Shown here piece after piece: positions 55,570-64,000 of a DNA stretch of 64,000 bases. Position 1 is the stretch's first letter. Each line of letters starts with the position of its first letter. The notes below the pieces were generated by a model. That model had not been told where the DNA came from. It did not search any database and saw only the letters and a program-made list of their open reading frames with translations. Source of the stretch: Oleiphilaceae bacterium (GTDB lineage: Bacteria; Pseudomonadota; Gammaproteobacteria; Pseudomonadales; Oleiphilaceae); NCBI GenBank assembly GCA_022447365.1, contig JAKVBL010000003.1, positions 434,001-498,000 of the forward strand. Reading direction: 5' to 3'. The position numbers and the translations under genes are program-made.

Positions 55570-57538
55570 TTGAATAAAAATGACCTTTCTTGAGGCTTTT
55601 TATTAAGAATCGCGCTGGTGATAGTTGTTTTGCTTGTTCGTGTGGAAGTCCGATACTTGAACTAGAAATTGTATCCACAAGAAGTCTTGCACTTAAGGGT
55701 GAGTAGGTGAGTCCCTTCGAGCCGTAAGCTAGGTTTAAGTATGTGTGATCGTAGTATCTGCCTTGTATTGTTTCTTGTTTGGCGTTTTTTGTAAGAAAAC
55801 TATATTGCTTGTTCATTGCACTCGTTCGAGGTAGTTTCCCAACGATCGGAGTGTAGTCGTTTGACGTTGTCCGAATACCTGCATGTCGGCCTGAAACCTG
55901 TTCATTCAACGTCGCTTGATCGCTCCATCCTTTGAGCCAAGTCACGAGTTTTTCGATATTAGCGTGATCATCTTCCCTTGATTCAAATGGTTCTGAATTA
56001 TTCAAGTCGTAACTGGCACCAATATGCAGTTCGCCGTGTAATGTAGGGCAGAGATAACCCTCGCCACATAGAACTGTTTTGGGTGTCGCGAATGACTTGG
56101 ATGACAACTGAGTTGTTTGCCCTCTTAGGGGTTTTATTGGTAGTGGGTAGTTTATGTCTAGATCTTGGTAGGAAACTGCATTACATATTATCGTTGCATC
56201 TGCATTCATCGAGTTCAGTAACGCATCGCTCTCCCAATCCTGATGTGTATATTCACGCTTATTGATTAGCTCAATGTTGTCATGTTCTAGTACATGTTTA
56301 GAAAATGCCTCTGTGTCTAACCAACCTGCTTGTGGAAATACTAGCCCGCTGTCTTGAATATCTAGTCCGCTCAGGTCTTTGAGTTTATTTGCATCGGCCT
56401 GATACATGAATGTCTCAGGCAGTTCAAAGCGATCTACAACATTTTGCTGTTTAGCTCGTTCTTTTTCATTCCATGCTAGGTGAACAACGCCGCAAGTATG
56501 CCAAAATCTGTTTCCGCTTGAGAGTTGCTCTCTCGAGAAAAAGGTTTGAGCGTAGAGCTGTGCTTGAATCAGTAGTCGTGCTTCTGGTGTATATTGCTGA
56601 GGGAATTTTCCATACATGATCAACTGTTTTTGACCGCTAGCGCCTTGCAATGGGCCCTCTTGCTTCTCAATGATGGTGGCTTTAAAGCCTTTGCGGGCTA
56701 GAGTAATAGCGGTGGTGAGTCCTGCTATCCCAGCGCCTATGACGAGTACGTGGCCATGCTTGATGTTTGGGGATGAATTTTCGCTGATATGCCATGCTTG
56801 ATCAGGCAAGGCCTGAGTTTTCGTGGTGCTTTCTAAGTGACGCGAAGCAGTAATCATTTCACGTTTTTGTTTGAAACCAGATATTTTGGAAACGATGAAT
56901 CCCGCATCTATAAGGTTTCTTCGAACAAACCCTGCCGCGGTAAATGTAGAAACTGTCGTTTGGTGATTGCTATAAAGCGCCATATGATCGAACAGTTTGC
57001 TGTTCCACATTTCTTCATTTTTAGAGGGGGCAAATCCATCAAGAAACCATACGTCGCTGAAAAACTGATATTTATCGAGTGCATTATTGAGTTCTTCGAA
57101 AAATAACTTTAGGCTGACTCTTCCAGATTCAAACTCTAAATAGTGAAATCCAGTAATAGGGCTTGGATATTGATTTAGCAGCTCTTTATATTCAAAGCCT
57201 AATTCAGGCCAGATTTTAGACGCTAACTTCAAGTCACTAATGCTAAGTGGAAACCCTTCTATGCTAGAAAATTCAAGGCGTTTTTTGGGTTCAGGAAGTG
57301 ATCTCCATAGCGCATAGGAGGCTATAAAGTTAAGTCCGCTGCCGAACCCCGTTTCACAAACTCTAAGTGTATCTTGATCGTTCGTTGCGTTTCGCAGGCG
57401 TTCTTTGAGGCGGTTGGCCTCTATAAAGACATACTCAGTTTCTGCTAGCCCATCGTTAGCGTTGAAGTAAATATCATCGAAGTCCTTGTGATAAGGGATG
57501 CCATCTTTCCATTCAATGTTAGCGGTTGGGCGTTGCAT
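55562..57538 (-). CDS. mnmC: Bifunctional tRNA mnm5s2U biosynthesis protein MnmC
   Basis: 658 residues from the ATG at 57538, just after the cyclophilin stop; upstream in-frame codons overlap that gene. N-terminal methyltransferase half with SAM motif CETGFGSGLNFI and the DUF752 residues FLDGFAPSKNEEMW. C-terminal FAD oxidoreductase half with VIGAGIAGLTTAITLARKGF and the later HAGIRTTSNDYTPIVG. It converts cmnm5s2U to nm5s2U and then mnm5s2U at the tRNA wobble base. E. coli MnmC is 668 residues, so this is full length. Confidence 0.95.
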   Translation of the reverse strand: MQRPTANIEWKDGIPYHKDFDDIYFNANDGLAETEYVFIEANRLKERLRNATNDQDTLRVCETGFGSGLNFIASYALWRSLPEPKKRLEFSSIEGFPLSISDLKLASKIWPELGFEYKELLNQYPSPITGFHYLEFESGRVSLKLFFEELNNALDKYQFFSDVWFLDGFAPSKNEEMWNSKLFDHMALYSNHQTTVSTFTAAGFVRRNLIDAGFIVSKISGFKQKREMITASRHLESTTKTQALPDQAWHISENSSPNIKHGHVLVIGAGIAGLTTAITLARKGFKATIIEKQEGPLQGASGQKQLIMYGKFPQQYTPEARLLIQAQLYAQTFFSREQLSSGNRFWHTCGVVHLAWNEKERAKQQNVVDRFELPETFMYQADANKLKDLSGLDIQDSGLVFPQAGWLDTEAFSKHVLEHDNIELINKREYTHQDWESDALLNSMNADATIICNAVSYQDLDINYPLPIKPLRGQTTQLSSKSFATPKTVLCGEGYLCPTLHGELHIGASYDLNNSEPFESREDDHANIEKLVTWLKGWSDQATLNEQVSGRHAGIRTTSNDYTPIVGKLPRTSAMNKQYSFLTKNAKQETIQGRYYDHTYLNLAYGSKGLTYSPLSARLLVDTISSSSIGLPHEQAKQLSPARFLIKSLKKGHFYSTN

Positions 57539-57554
57539 AGTTAGATGTTTGTGC

Positions 57555-58109
57555 TTATTTGTTGATGCGTATTTCTTCAATGATGATGTCGGTGACAGGC
57601 ACGTCTCCGTATGGTCCACGTCTACCAGTTTTCGTTGCGCTAATTTGATCAGCTACTTCCATTCCACGAACAATCTCGCCGAACACGGCATAACCAGCTT
57701 GTGAGCTTGATTTATTGAGGAAATGATTGTCTACCACGTTGATAAAGAACTGAGCCGTTGCTGAATTTGGGTCGTTGGTTCGTGCCATTGATAGGGTGCC
57801 ACGCTTGTTTGGTGTGGTGGGTTTTGCTTCGTTTTGGATCGGGGCATTTGTTGGTTTCTTAACCATTCCCTTCTCAAAACCGCCACCTTGAACCATAAAG
57901 CCCGGTATTACGCGGTGAAAAATCGTATCGTTATAAAATCCGCTGTTCACATACGCTATAAAGTTTTTGGTCGTAATAGGGGCTTGTTGATCATAAAGCT
58001 TAACTTCCATTTCGCCGAGGCTTGTCTTTATGATCGCTGTTGTCGCTGCGTTTAGGGTGGTGCTTAACAACAAAGCTGTTGCGAAAATAACGAGGGACTT
58101 TAAGTTCAT
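57555..58109 (-). CDS. Periplasmic peptidyl-prolyl cis-trans isomerase (cyclophilin)
   Basis: 184 residues. A signal peptide of about 21 residues (ends TLNA before ATTA). The cyclophilin core has FHRVIPGFMVQGGGF, with catalytic Arg and Phe, then SMARTNDPNSATAQFFINV and VFGEIVRGMEVADQI. Similar in size and layout to E. coli PpiA. The signal peptide places it in the periplasm. 16 bases upstream of mnmC, likely cotranscribed. Confidence 0.92.
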   Translation of the reverse strand: MNLKSLVIFATALLLSTTLNAATTAIIKTSLGEMEVKLYDQQAPITTKNFIAYVNSGFYNDTIFHRVIPGFMVQGGGFEKGMVKKPTNAPIQNEAKPTTPNKRGTLSMARTNDPNSATAQFFINVVDNHFLNKSSSQAGYAVFGEIVRGMEVADQISATKTGRRGPYGDVPVTDIIIEEIRINK

Positions 58110-58315
58110 ACGGGGCTCGCATTGTTTTTGTTAAAGAAGCGGAAATTGTAGCTTTCGTCTTATTTAAATAAAAGTGAGCTCTAGTTCACCAAATTTCATA
58201 TCGTTACGTAGGGGTTACATCCCCTTACCAATACGAGTGGCTAGTTTTTAATCGATGAACCATGCTTTGAGTGTGATCCAAATTTGCGTTTTTTACATTT
58301 TAGAGGTGGTGGGCA

Positions 58316-59107
58316 ATGGGCAAGTCTGTGCAGCAATCAAGACTGGGTCGTGTTCTTGTCAATAAGGGCATTATTACAGAGTCTCAGCTTAATTTCGCGC
58401 TTACAGAGCAGGGTAGAAGTGGTAAGCGATTAGGCGAGATTCTTTTAGATAACGGTTACATTAGCAATAATCAGTTAGAGAGTGCTTTGAAGCGCCAAGA
58501 TCTATTGCGCCGTGTTGCTGCGTTTACAACAATCGCGTGGGCGCCGTTTCATGCGGTTGCGGGCTTTTCAGTTCCTTCCATGGTAAAACCTGTAGTTCCA
58601 TCAGTTAAAACATCTTCAGAAATACAATTTGCTAATTTGCCTGCTGGGTTCGTTGCATTAAGCGATGCAGAGTTAGAAAGTGCAGAAGCGCAAGGACCTT
58701 TTGTGTTAGGTAGCGAACTTTTGCCACAGTTCGGTTACGAGATGCCTAGCACTGGGGCAGAAAACAAACTAGAAGAGGATGACGAGGATACCACTGAGGA
58801 GCAAGTGGCTTTTCAAGCCATGGACGCGGTTACAACCGTTATGGGATTTGGTCCGTTGTCTAACTTTATTGAAGCTGATGTGACTATAGATGGCTTTCGT
58901 CGTTTCGATGATATGCCTGCCATGACAATCCTTGATGACGGTGGCGTAATATTCTATACAGGTTTCGAAGCTGATCGAATTAGTATTGAAAATGTTCGTG
59001 TAAAAGGGAGTTCGAGCCCTGACACTATCGGAAGTTTTTATATTTCAGACGTGAGTTTCGATCGAGGCTCAAGCTTAACAATTCGTGGTGAAGAGGCTCG
59101 CTGGTAA
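58316..59107 (+). CDS. Stand-alone MshEN-type (T2SSE N-terminal) domain protein
   Basis: 263 residues. Residues about 9-70 (LGRVLVNKGIITESQLNFALTEQ; RLGEILLDNGYISNNQLESALKRQ) are the two-helix repeats of the MshEN/GspE N-terminal domain, the type that binds cyclic di-GMP in MshE. No ATPase domain follows. Instead there is a hydrophobic segment (about 72-92), an acidic linker and a beta-rich C-terminus (about 180-263: FIEADVTIDGFRRFDD; VIFYTGFEADRISIENVRVKG) that I do not recognise. Convergent with a histidine kinase operon. GAGGTGG precedes the ATG. Confidence 0.7.
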   Translation: MGKSVQQSRLGRVLVNKGIITESQLNFALTEQGRSGKRLGEILLDNGYISNNQLESALKRQDLLRRVAAFTTIAWAPFHAVAGFSVPSMVKPVVPSVKTSSEIQFANLPAGFVALSDAELESAEAQGPFVLGSELLPQFGYEMPSTGAENKLEEDDEDTTEEQVAFQAMDAVTTVMGFGPLSNFIEADVTIDGFRRFDDMPAMTILDDGGVIFYTGFEADRISIENVRVKGSSSPDTIGSFYISDVSFDRGSSLTIRGEEARW

Positions 59108-59133
59108 TCTAAATTTGCTCACTAGCGTTTCTT

Positions 59134-59841
59134 CTATGGGAGGAATACTCGGAATAAGCCGCCTCCCAGTTGACCTCCGTTTTCAAGGGAAATTCTTCCT
59201 CGCTTGCTCCCTTGTTGGTGAAGTGATGCGACTTGTGACGCGAAATAGAGCCCAAGCGATGTGCTGCCAGATTTGAAATTAATGTTATTAAGCACTTCAT
59301 CAGGTTCTATCTCAAGGATGCTTTTGGGATAGCCTTGCCCATCATCATTAATACTGATTTCTAAATATTCGTCAGCGTCGATCGTGATGGATTTCGCCGT
59401 AATTTTTATCTTTGCCTTTGTGTAGCGGCTGGCATTATTCAGAGCGTTGTTAATGATTCCACTAACGAGCTCTCTATCAAAAAACCAAGCCAAATGATTC
59501 GGGCATTCTATTTCTAAGCTAATACCCTTGTTGGCAAGAATTTCTTGATATTGCGCTCGTTGCTCTGAGCATATGTCATCAAGATAAAATTCGTCTAAGT
59601 GTGCCGCGAGTTTCTTTTCTTTTATTCGATAGATACCTAGTAAGTGAATTAAGTCGTTATTGACTCTTTCTGCTTCATATCTGATTGTGCTAACCCCAAG
59701 GCCTTTCTGCTGGTCTTCAGGGAGTTGCTCGCAAAGTGTTTCTACACTGTGAATTAACATGCCTAAAGAGTTTTTCATGTCGTGAACGGATGACGCTAAG
59801 ATCAATGAAAAGTCAGCAGTTGCCTTAGGGTTTTTGCTCAT
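59134..59841 (-). CDS. Soluble sensor histidine kinase
   Basis: 235 residues. DHp domain with phospho-His in SSVHDMKNSLG (residue about 19), N-box NNALNNASRYT, G1 box INDDGQGYP and G2 region SLGLYFASQV. No sensor or membrane segment. It overlaps the upstream receiver-TPR gene by four bases (ATGA), so kinase and receiver are made together. Likely partner of the two receivers in this operon. Confidence 0.88.
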   Translation of the reverse strand: MSKNPKATADFSLILASSVHDMKNSLGMLIHSVETLCEQLPEDQQKGLGVSTIRYEAERVNNDLIHLLGIYRIKEKKLAAHLDEFYLDDICSEQRAQYQEILANKGISLEIECPNHLAWFFDRELVSGIINNALNNASRYTKAKIKITAKSITIDADEYLEISINDDGQGYPKSILEIEPDEVLNNINFKSGSTSLGLYFASQVASLHQQGSKRGRISLENGGQLGGGLFRVFLP

Positions 59842-61478
59842 ATCTGGTTTTCTCTTAGGATGTTTTGAACATTTTTTTTTATATGTTGTAAACGACGAAA
59901 TTGCTTGTGTTGTTTAGGAATGTGCTGAATTCGTTCTATACATTCCTGCGCTAAATTCAAAGTGTTTGGCGATGATTCATCTTTATATAACTTAAGTGCA
60001 ACTTGTGCCAAGTTAAGATTAAGTGCGGCGTGCTTTGGAGTGAGAGCTAGGGCTGATGTAAACGACTCAACAGCAGACTGAAGTTGCCCACTTTCAAATA
60101 GCTGAATGCCGGTTTTATTGAGACTCTTGGCTTTTATTCTAAGTTCAAAAGGTTCGGGTTCATCTAGTAAGGCTTCTATCTTGCCTAGGGCTTGAGGGGC
60201 TGATTCGAATTTTTGAGATAGCTTTATTAGCAAGTTCTCGGCTTCGTCTTGCCGACCTGCGGTATAAAGGCTGCGGCTTAATTCCAAGCCTAGGTCAACG
60301 CTAAGATCTTCGACATCGATTAAAGATTGTACTTCATCTATTAGCAGTTGCGCTTGCTCGTGCTTGTCTCGGCCAATTAGTACTCTAGCTTTTACTAAAT
60401 TAGCGCAATGACACGCTTCCTCTTCATAAGAAAATTTGTCAAGAATAGTCTCAAGCTGAATGTTAGCCTCGTTCGCGAGAGTGTTGCCCTGATTAGTCGT
60501 ATCTCCGATTGATAGGTCACTTAAACAACGCCCGAAATCTAAGTAGAGGGTAGGTGTTTCGTGAACGGTATTCTCTCCAAACGTGATCGCTTTTCTGAAT
60601 GCTTCGCTTGCAGAACGCAGATCATTATTTTCAACGCATAAACTCGCCAATTTAGACTGCCTTTTGACCATCCTAGGAGAAATAGTAACGGCTTCTTGGA
60701 GAGCTTCTTGGGCTTCTTGTCTTTGTCCTAAGTGCAAGCACGCGTCACTAACTCCTTCGTAGGCTTCTACCATCATTGGTGATTTTTCAATGACTTGCGA
60801 GAATACTTGCTTGGCTTGATCGTATTGCGTGGTATCTAGAAGTGTATGGGCTAGACCTAGTTGAGCCCAGTCTATGTGGCGCTGGCTGAGAACCTCTTTA
60901 TATATTCCTTGAGCGCTCGATGTGTCTCCTAGTTTTCTATAGAGGCTTGCCATAGTTTGTAGGCACCAAGAGCGGTATCGTGTGCCGTTTTCGATTTCTT
61001 GCTTACAAAGACTAATCGCCTTGGCGTAATTGTCGATATCAATCTCTCGATTGATTGGTTTTAAAATGGCTTGCTGGGTCATCAGTTGCAATAGCCGCTC
61101 TTCAAGCATATTACGAGTGACAGGCTTTGCTATATAAGCATCTGGTTGGAACTCTCGTGTTCCAAGTACTGTTTCTTTTGATGTATCTGCGGTGACCATA
61201 ACGAAAAGGCTCGTATGTTTTATCCGCTTCTTCATGCGAAGTTCTTCTAAGATCTGTTGTCCATTTTTGCCGGCCCCAAGGTTAAAGTCACACAAGATGA
61301 TGTCATAGCTGTCATATTTAGCTTGGTTCAGGGCTTGCTCGGCGTTAGCGACAGTATCGACAAATGCTGCACCAAAGCTTTTCAGCATGAGGCGGAGAGA
61401 GGTACGGAAATTTTCGAAGTCATCTAAAATCAAAAACTTGCTGTTTTGGCAAAGTTTTCTTAATTGGTGTTCATTCAC
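59838..61478 (-). CDS. Response regulator with long TPR output region
   Basis: 546 residues. Receiver domain about 10-135: acidic pair DD at 19-20, phospho-acceptor Asp64 in IILCDFNLG and the conserved Lys in YIAKPVTRN. Residues about 155-540 form many tetratricopeptide-like repeats (SAQGIYKEVLSQRHIDWAQLGLAHTLL; PMMVEAYEGVSDACLHLGQRQEAQEAL; GIQLFESGQLQSAVESFTSALALTPKHAALNLN). No DNA-binding or enzyme output domain: signalling by protein contact is inferred. Middle gene of the operon. Confidence 0.88.
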   Translation of the reverse strand: MNEHQLRKLCQNSKFLILDDFENFRTSLRLMLKSFGAAFVDTVANAEQALNQAKYDSYDIILCDFNLGAGKNGQQILEELRMKKRIKHTSLFVMVTADTSKETVLGTREFQPDAYIAKPVTRNMLEERLLQLMTQQAILKPINREIDIDNYAKAISLCKQEIENGTRYRSWCLQTMASLYRKLGDTSSAQGIYKEVLSQRHIDWAQLGLAHTLLDTTQYDQAKQVFSQVIEKSPMMVEAYEGVSDACLHLGQRQEAQEALQEAVTISPRMVKRQSKLASLCVENNDLRSASEAFRKAITFGENTVHETPTLYLDFGRCLSDLSIGDTTNQGNTLANEANIQLETILDKFSYEEEACHCANLVKARVLIGRDKHEQAQLLIDEVQSLIDVEDLSVDLGLELSRSLYTAGRQDEAENLLIKLSQKFESAPQALGKIEALLDEPEPFELRIKAKSLNKTGIQLFESGQLQSAVESFTSALALTPKHAALNLNLAQVALKLYKDESSPNTLNLAQECIERIQHIPKQHKQFRRLQHIKKNVQNILRENQI

Positions 61479-61486
61479 GTGTTTCT

Positions 61487-62251
61487 TTACCTAGATCTAT
61501 TGCTTTGTTCTAAAAGAACAATGATCTCGTCAATGAGTTCATTAACTTGATGGATTTGTTGCTGCGTTCCTTTGTAATTTTGATCAATTTTTTGAGTAGT
61601 CAGCCAAGCAAATGTAGATGCAAATAGCGCTAGGGCAAGAAAAACTGTAAACAAAGGTTGTGGTAGCGCTATTTTGGATCGTTTGTTCGTTTCTTCTGCT
61701 TGTATTGAAGCCCAGCGCGATATTTCTGTCTTCATTTGACGATTTTCTTCGAGTAGCTCTTCGTAACTTGCTTCTAGCGTTGAGATTCTTGCGTAGAGTT
61801 TCGCGTTACTTGACTCGTTTTCAATAGTTTCGTTTACCTTACTATGCACTTCGTTAAATACGAGAGGGACGTCGTCATTCTTAGGAGTGCATATCCGATC
61901 AAGCATTAAATAGAGCTTATCTCTATCGATTTGTTTTGATATGACGCCCGCAGCTCCAAGCTTATGAGCCTCTTCGTAGTAATTGTGCGCATGCTGGGAT
62001 GTATACATGATGACAGGGATATGCTTGGTTTTATCGTCATTTTTGATGCGCTCTAGTGTTTGAAAGCCATCAAGGCCTGGCATCATATGATCGAGAAAAA
62101 TATAGTCTGGATGAAACCACGATAATTGGGATAGTGCATCTTCACCCGAGCAGGCTTGTTCGCAATGAACGCCTTTCTTTTTGAGTATTTTTGTGAGTAA
62201 GGTTCTTGAGGTTGACGAGTCGTCTACGACTAGTGCGCTTTGGCTTGTCAC
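61487..62251 (-). CDS. Receiver domain protein with C-terminal membrane anchor
   Basis: 254 residues. Receiver domain about 5-125: D10-D11, phospho-acceptor Asp54 in YIFLDHMMPG, and Lys in GVISKQID. A coiled coil about 140-195 (ARISTLEASYEELLEENRQMKTEI) and a single membrane helix about 200-222 (LFTVFLALALFASTFAWL) follow. The receiver therefore sits on the cytoplasmic side, tethered to the inner membrane. It may localise the pathway. First gene of the operon; the following receiver-TPR gene is eight bases away. Confidence 0.85.
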   Translation of the reverse strand: MTSQSALVVDDSSTSRTLLTKILKKKGVHCEQACSGEDALSQLSWFHPDYIFLDHMMPGLDGFQTLERIKNDDKTKHIPVIMYTSQHAHNYYEEAHKLGAAGVISKQIDRDKLYLMLDRICTPKNDDVPLVFNEVHSKVNETIENESSNAKLYARISTLEASYEELLEENRQMKTEISRWASIQAEETNKRSKIALPQPLFTVFLALALFASTFAWLTTQKIDQNYKGTQQQIHQVNELIDEIIVLLEQSNRSR

Positions 62252-62390
62252 AATGGGTTCCAGATGTGATTTTTCTTTATAAATAATAAGTTTAGCAAGC
62301 TCTGGGCGTTTGGCTAAAAATAATACTTTTATTGGCTCGGTTAATTAATTGCCAAGCGGTCAGATTATCTGGATAATACGCGGCCTATTT

Positions 62391-62404
62391 TATGTGCGCA
62401 CATA
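62391..62404. promoter_or_regulatory. Perfect 14-base palindrome upstream of gap
   Basis: TATGTGCGCACATA reads the same on both strands. It lies 19 bases before the gap start codon and just after a candidate promoter (TTGCCA at 62349, TAATAC at 62374; the 19-base spacing is long). Its position fits a repressor operator; the regulator is unknown. Confidence 0.5.
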
Positions 62405-62422
62405 TACAAAGAGGTGTGAAGC

Positions 62423-63877
62423 GTGAGCAACGAAAACATTCAAAACCATTTTAACGATTGGACTCAACGAGAAGCTGCTGCAGAAGCAATGATTCCTTTG
62501 ATTGGCCGTCTATATCGTGAGAACAATTTAGTGACGTCGATTTATGGTCGCGCAATCATCAATCAGTCTGTGATTGGATTGCTTAAGTCACATCGTTTTG
62601 TGCGTCAAATTGAGAATACAGAACTTTCTGCGCTAGATACGCTAGAAGTTCTAAAAGTGCTTGATGGTTTGAATCTTGGTCCAGCACGCGTTGATATCGG
62701 TAAATTAGCTGTTGCGTTCAAGGCGCAGAGTGATGCTTCTTTGGAAGAGTTTTTGAAAGCAGAGCTTGCAGACGTTATTGGTAAAGGCGGTGAGCAGGCG
62801 AATGCTGAGTCTAAAGACGTTGTTTTATACGGTTTTGGTCGAATTGGTCGTCTTCTAGCGCGTATTTTGATCGAGAAAGCGGGCGGCGGTAATAACTTGC
62901 GATTGCGTGCGATCGTTGTTCGTAAAGGTAAGGCTGATAATGACTTAGAAAAGCGTGCAAGTTTGTTGCGTCGTGATTCTGTTCATGGTCCATTCGAAGG
63001 TACGATTTCAGTGGATAATGAAAACAATCAAATCATTGCAAATGGTAACTGCATTCAAGTTATCTATTCAGACGGACCTGATCAAGTTGATTACACTGAG
63101 TACGGCATTAACGATGCACTAGTGATTGATAATACTGGTATCTGGCGTGATGAAGCAGGTCTTGGTCTGCACTTGAAATCAAAAGGTGCAGCTAAGGTGT
63201 TATTGACTGCTCCTGGTAAGGGCGACATTAAGAACGTTGTTTACGGCATCAATAACGATGTGATCGAGTCGAGCGATACGATTCTTTCTGCTGCTTCTTG
63301 TACAACAAATGCGATTACGCCTGTATTGAAAGTTATTAACGATGAATATGGCGTGGTAAATGGTCACGTTGAAACTGTGCATGCGTTTACAAACGATCAG
63401 AATTTGATTGATAACTACCATAAAGGTAGCCGTCGTGGTCGCAGTGCTCCTCTGAATATGGTTATCACTGAAACGGGAGCAGCAAAGGCGGTTGCGAAGG
63501 CGCTTCCAGAAATGGCTGGTAAGTTGACTGGTAATGCTATCCGGGTTCCTACGCCTAATGTTTCTATGGCTATTCTTAGTTTGAATGTTTCGCGCGAAGT
63601 GACTATTGAAGAAGTAAATGACTTCTTGCGTCACACAAGCTTGCATTCAGAGTTTTCAAAGCAAATTGATTTCACGAACTCGAACGAAGCAGTTTCAAGT
63701 GACTTTGTTGGTAATCGTCGCGCGGGTATTGTTGATGCGCAAGCGACTATTGTCAGTGGTTCGCGCATTAATTTGTACGTTTGGTACGATAACGAGTTCG
63801 GTTACAGTGCTCAGGTGATTCGAATTGCGAATCAAATGTCTGGTGTGGAGTATCCTACATTCCCTATACAGCCATAA
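62423..63877 (+). CDS. gap: Glyceraldehyde-3-phosphate dehydrogenase, long form
   Basis: 484 residues, GTG start with AGAGG about eight bases upstream. The first about 130 residues are an N-terminal extension absent from ordinary GapA (about 335 residues) but seen in a Pseudomonas-type long GAPDH. The NAD-binding start VLYGFGRIGRLLARIL is near 135, the catalytic Cys293 is in SAASCTTNAITPV, and YDNEFGYSAQVI is near the end. Glycolysis/gluconeogenesis. With PPi-type PFK at 10.1 kb it points to glycolytic enzymes of unusual types in this organism. Confidence 0.93.
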   Translation: MSNENIQNHFNDWTQREAAAEAMIPLIGRLYRENNLVTSIYGRAIINQSVIGLLKSHRFVRQIENTELSALDTLEVLKVLDGLNLGPARVDIGKLAVAFKAQSDASLEEFLKAELADVIGKGGEQANAESKDVVLYGFGRIGRLLARILIEKAGGGNNLRLRAIVVRKGKADNDLEKRASLLRRDSVHGPFEGTISVDNENNQIIANGNCIQVIYSDGPDQVDYTEYGINDALVIDNTGIWRDEAGLGLHLKSKGAAKVLLTAPGKGDIKNVVYGINNDVIESSDTILSAASCTTNAITPVLKVINDEYGVVNGHVETVHAFTNDQNLIDNYHKGSRRGRSAPLNMVITETGAAKAVAKALPEMAGKLTGNAIRVPTPNVSMAILSLNVSREVTIEEVNDFLRHTSLHSEFSKQIDFTNSNEAVSSDFVGNRRAGIVDAQATIVSGSRINLYVWYDNEFGYSAQVIRIANQMSGVEYPTFPIQP

Positions 63878-63894
63878 ATAGCCGCTCAAGATAT

Positions 63895-63923
63895 AAAAAA
63901 ACCGCTCAATGAGCGGTTTTTTT
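63895..63923. terminator. Rho-independent terminator after gap
   Basis: AAAAAAACCGCTC/GAGCGGTTTTTTT with loop AAT. The last 77 bases of the window hold nothing that I recognise. Confidence 0.9.
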
Positions 63924-64000
63924 ATGCCTAATTTAAAGGGGTTAACTGACAATTGGTGATTATAGTCAGGAACTTACGAACTATAGCTAAGCTTTATTTT

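Overview
The window looks like part of a gammaproteobacterial chromosome, most likely a marine, Oceanospirillales- or Pseudomonadales-related heterotroph. Supports are the smc-zipA-ligA gene order, cysB facing cysH (an APS-reductase-type cysH), thrH, rluB, mnmC, glpE, dinG, a long 484-residue GAPDH, a PPi-type phosphofructokinase and moderate-to-low GC. The genus call is inference. No rRNA, tRNA, prophage, transposase or CRISPR array was recognised.

Region 1 (1-5.2 kb) is a chemosensory-like module. A membrane-anchored CheA-like kinase (GAF, Hpt and CheA-type ATPase, no CheW-like domain) diverges from three genes: a receptor-tip protein with no sensor domain, a CheX-like protein and a receiver-like protein without the phospho-acceptor Asp. 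Region 2 (5.2-18.7 kb) is housekeeping: MATE pump, DsbA-like oxidoreductase, M17 aminopeptidase, GlpE, GST, PPi-PFK, histidine phosphatase, Pit transporter, GuaC, an outer-membrane beta-barrel, an epimerase/acyltransferase pair and an ElaA-type GNAT. A short ORF at 11.6 kb resembles the start of a type I secretion ABC transporter.

Region 3 (18.7-24.3 kb) is accessory DNA best read as an integron gene-cassette array without an integrase in view (CALIN-like). Small + strand genes (SUKH-like, ankyrin, DUF2798, AraC+VOC, GFA and unknowns) are separated by four good attC-like sites and one degenerate one. Two copies of a 317-bp element end exactly at an integrase-type core site and are followed by different cassettes. 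Shorter repeats (69 bp and about 44 bp) are scattered through the same segment.

Region 4 (24.4-46.3 kb) returns to chromosomal genes: a large lipoprotein, a LysR/VOC divergent pair, a valine-degradation operon (acyl-CoA dehydrogenase, enoyl-CoA hydratase, 3-hydroxyisobutyryl-CoA hydrolase) followed by a YejA-like binding protein, dinG, a ThrE-type exporter broken by an in-frame TAG, a thioesterase, a MalT-like regulator, the sulfur genes (TauE/SafE, cysB, cysH), thrH, rluB and a diguanylate cyclase. Region 5 (46.5-64 kb) has smc, zipA, ligA, a Calx-beta-like lipoprotein, mnmC, a periplasmic cyclophilin, a stand-alone MshEN-domain protein, a three-gene phosphorelay-like operon (receiver-TM, receiver-TPR, soluble histidine kinase) and gap.
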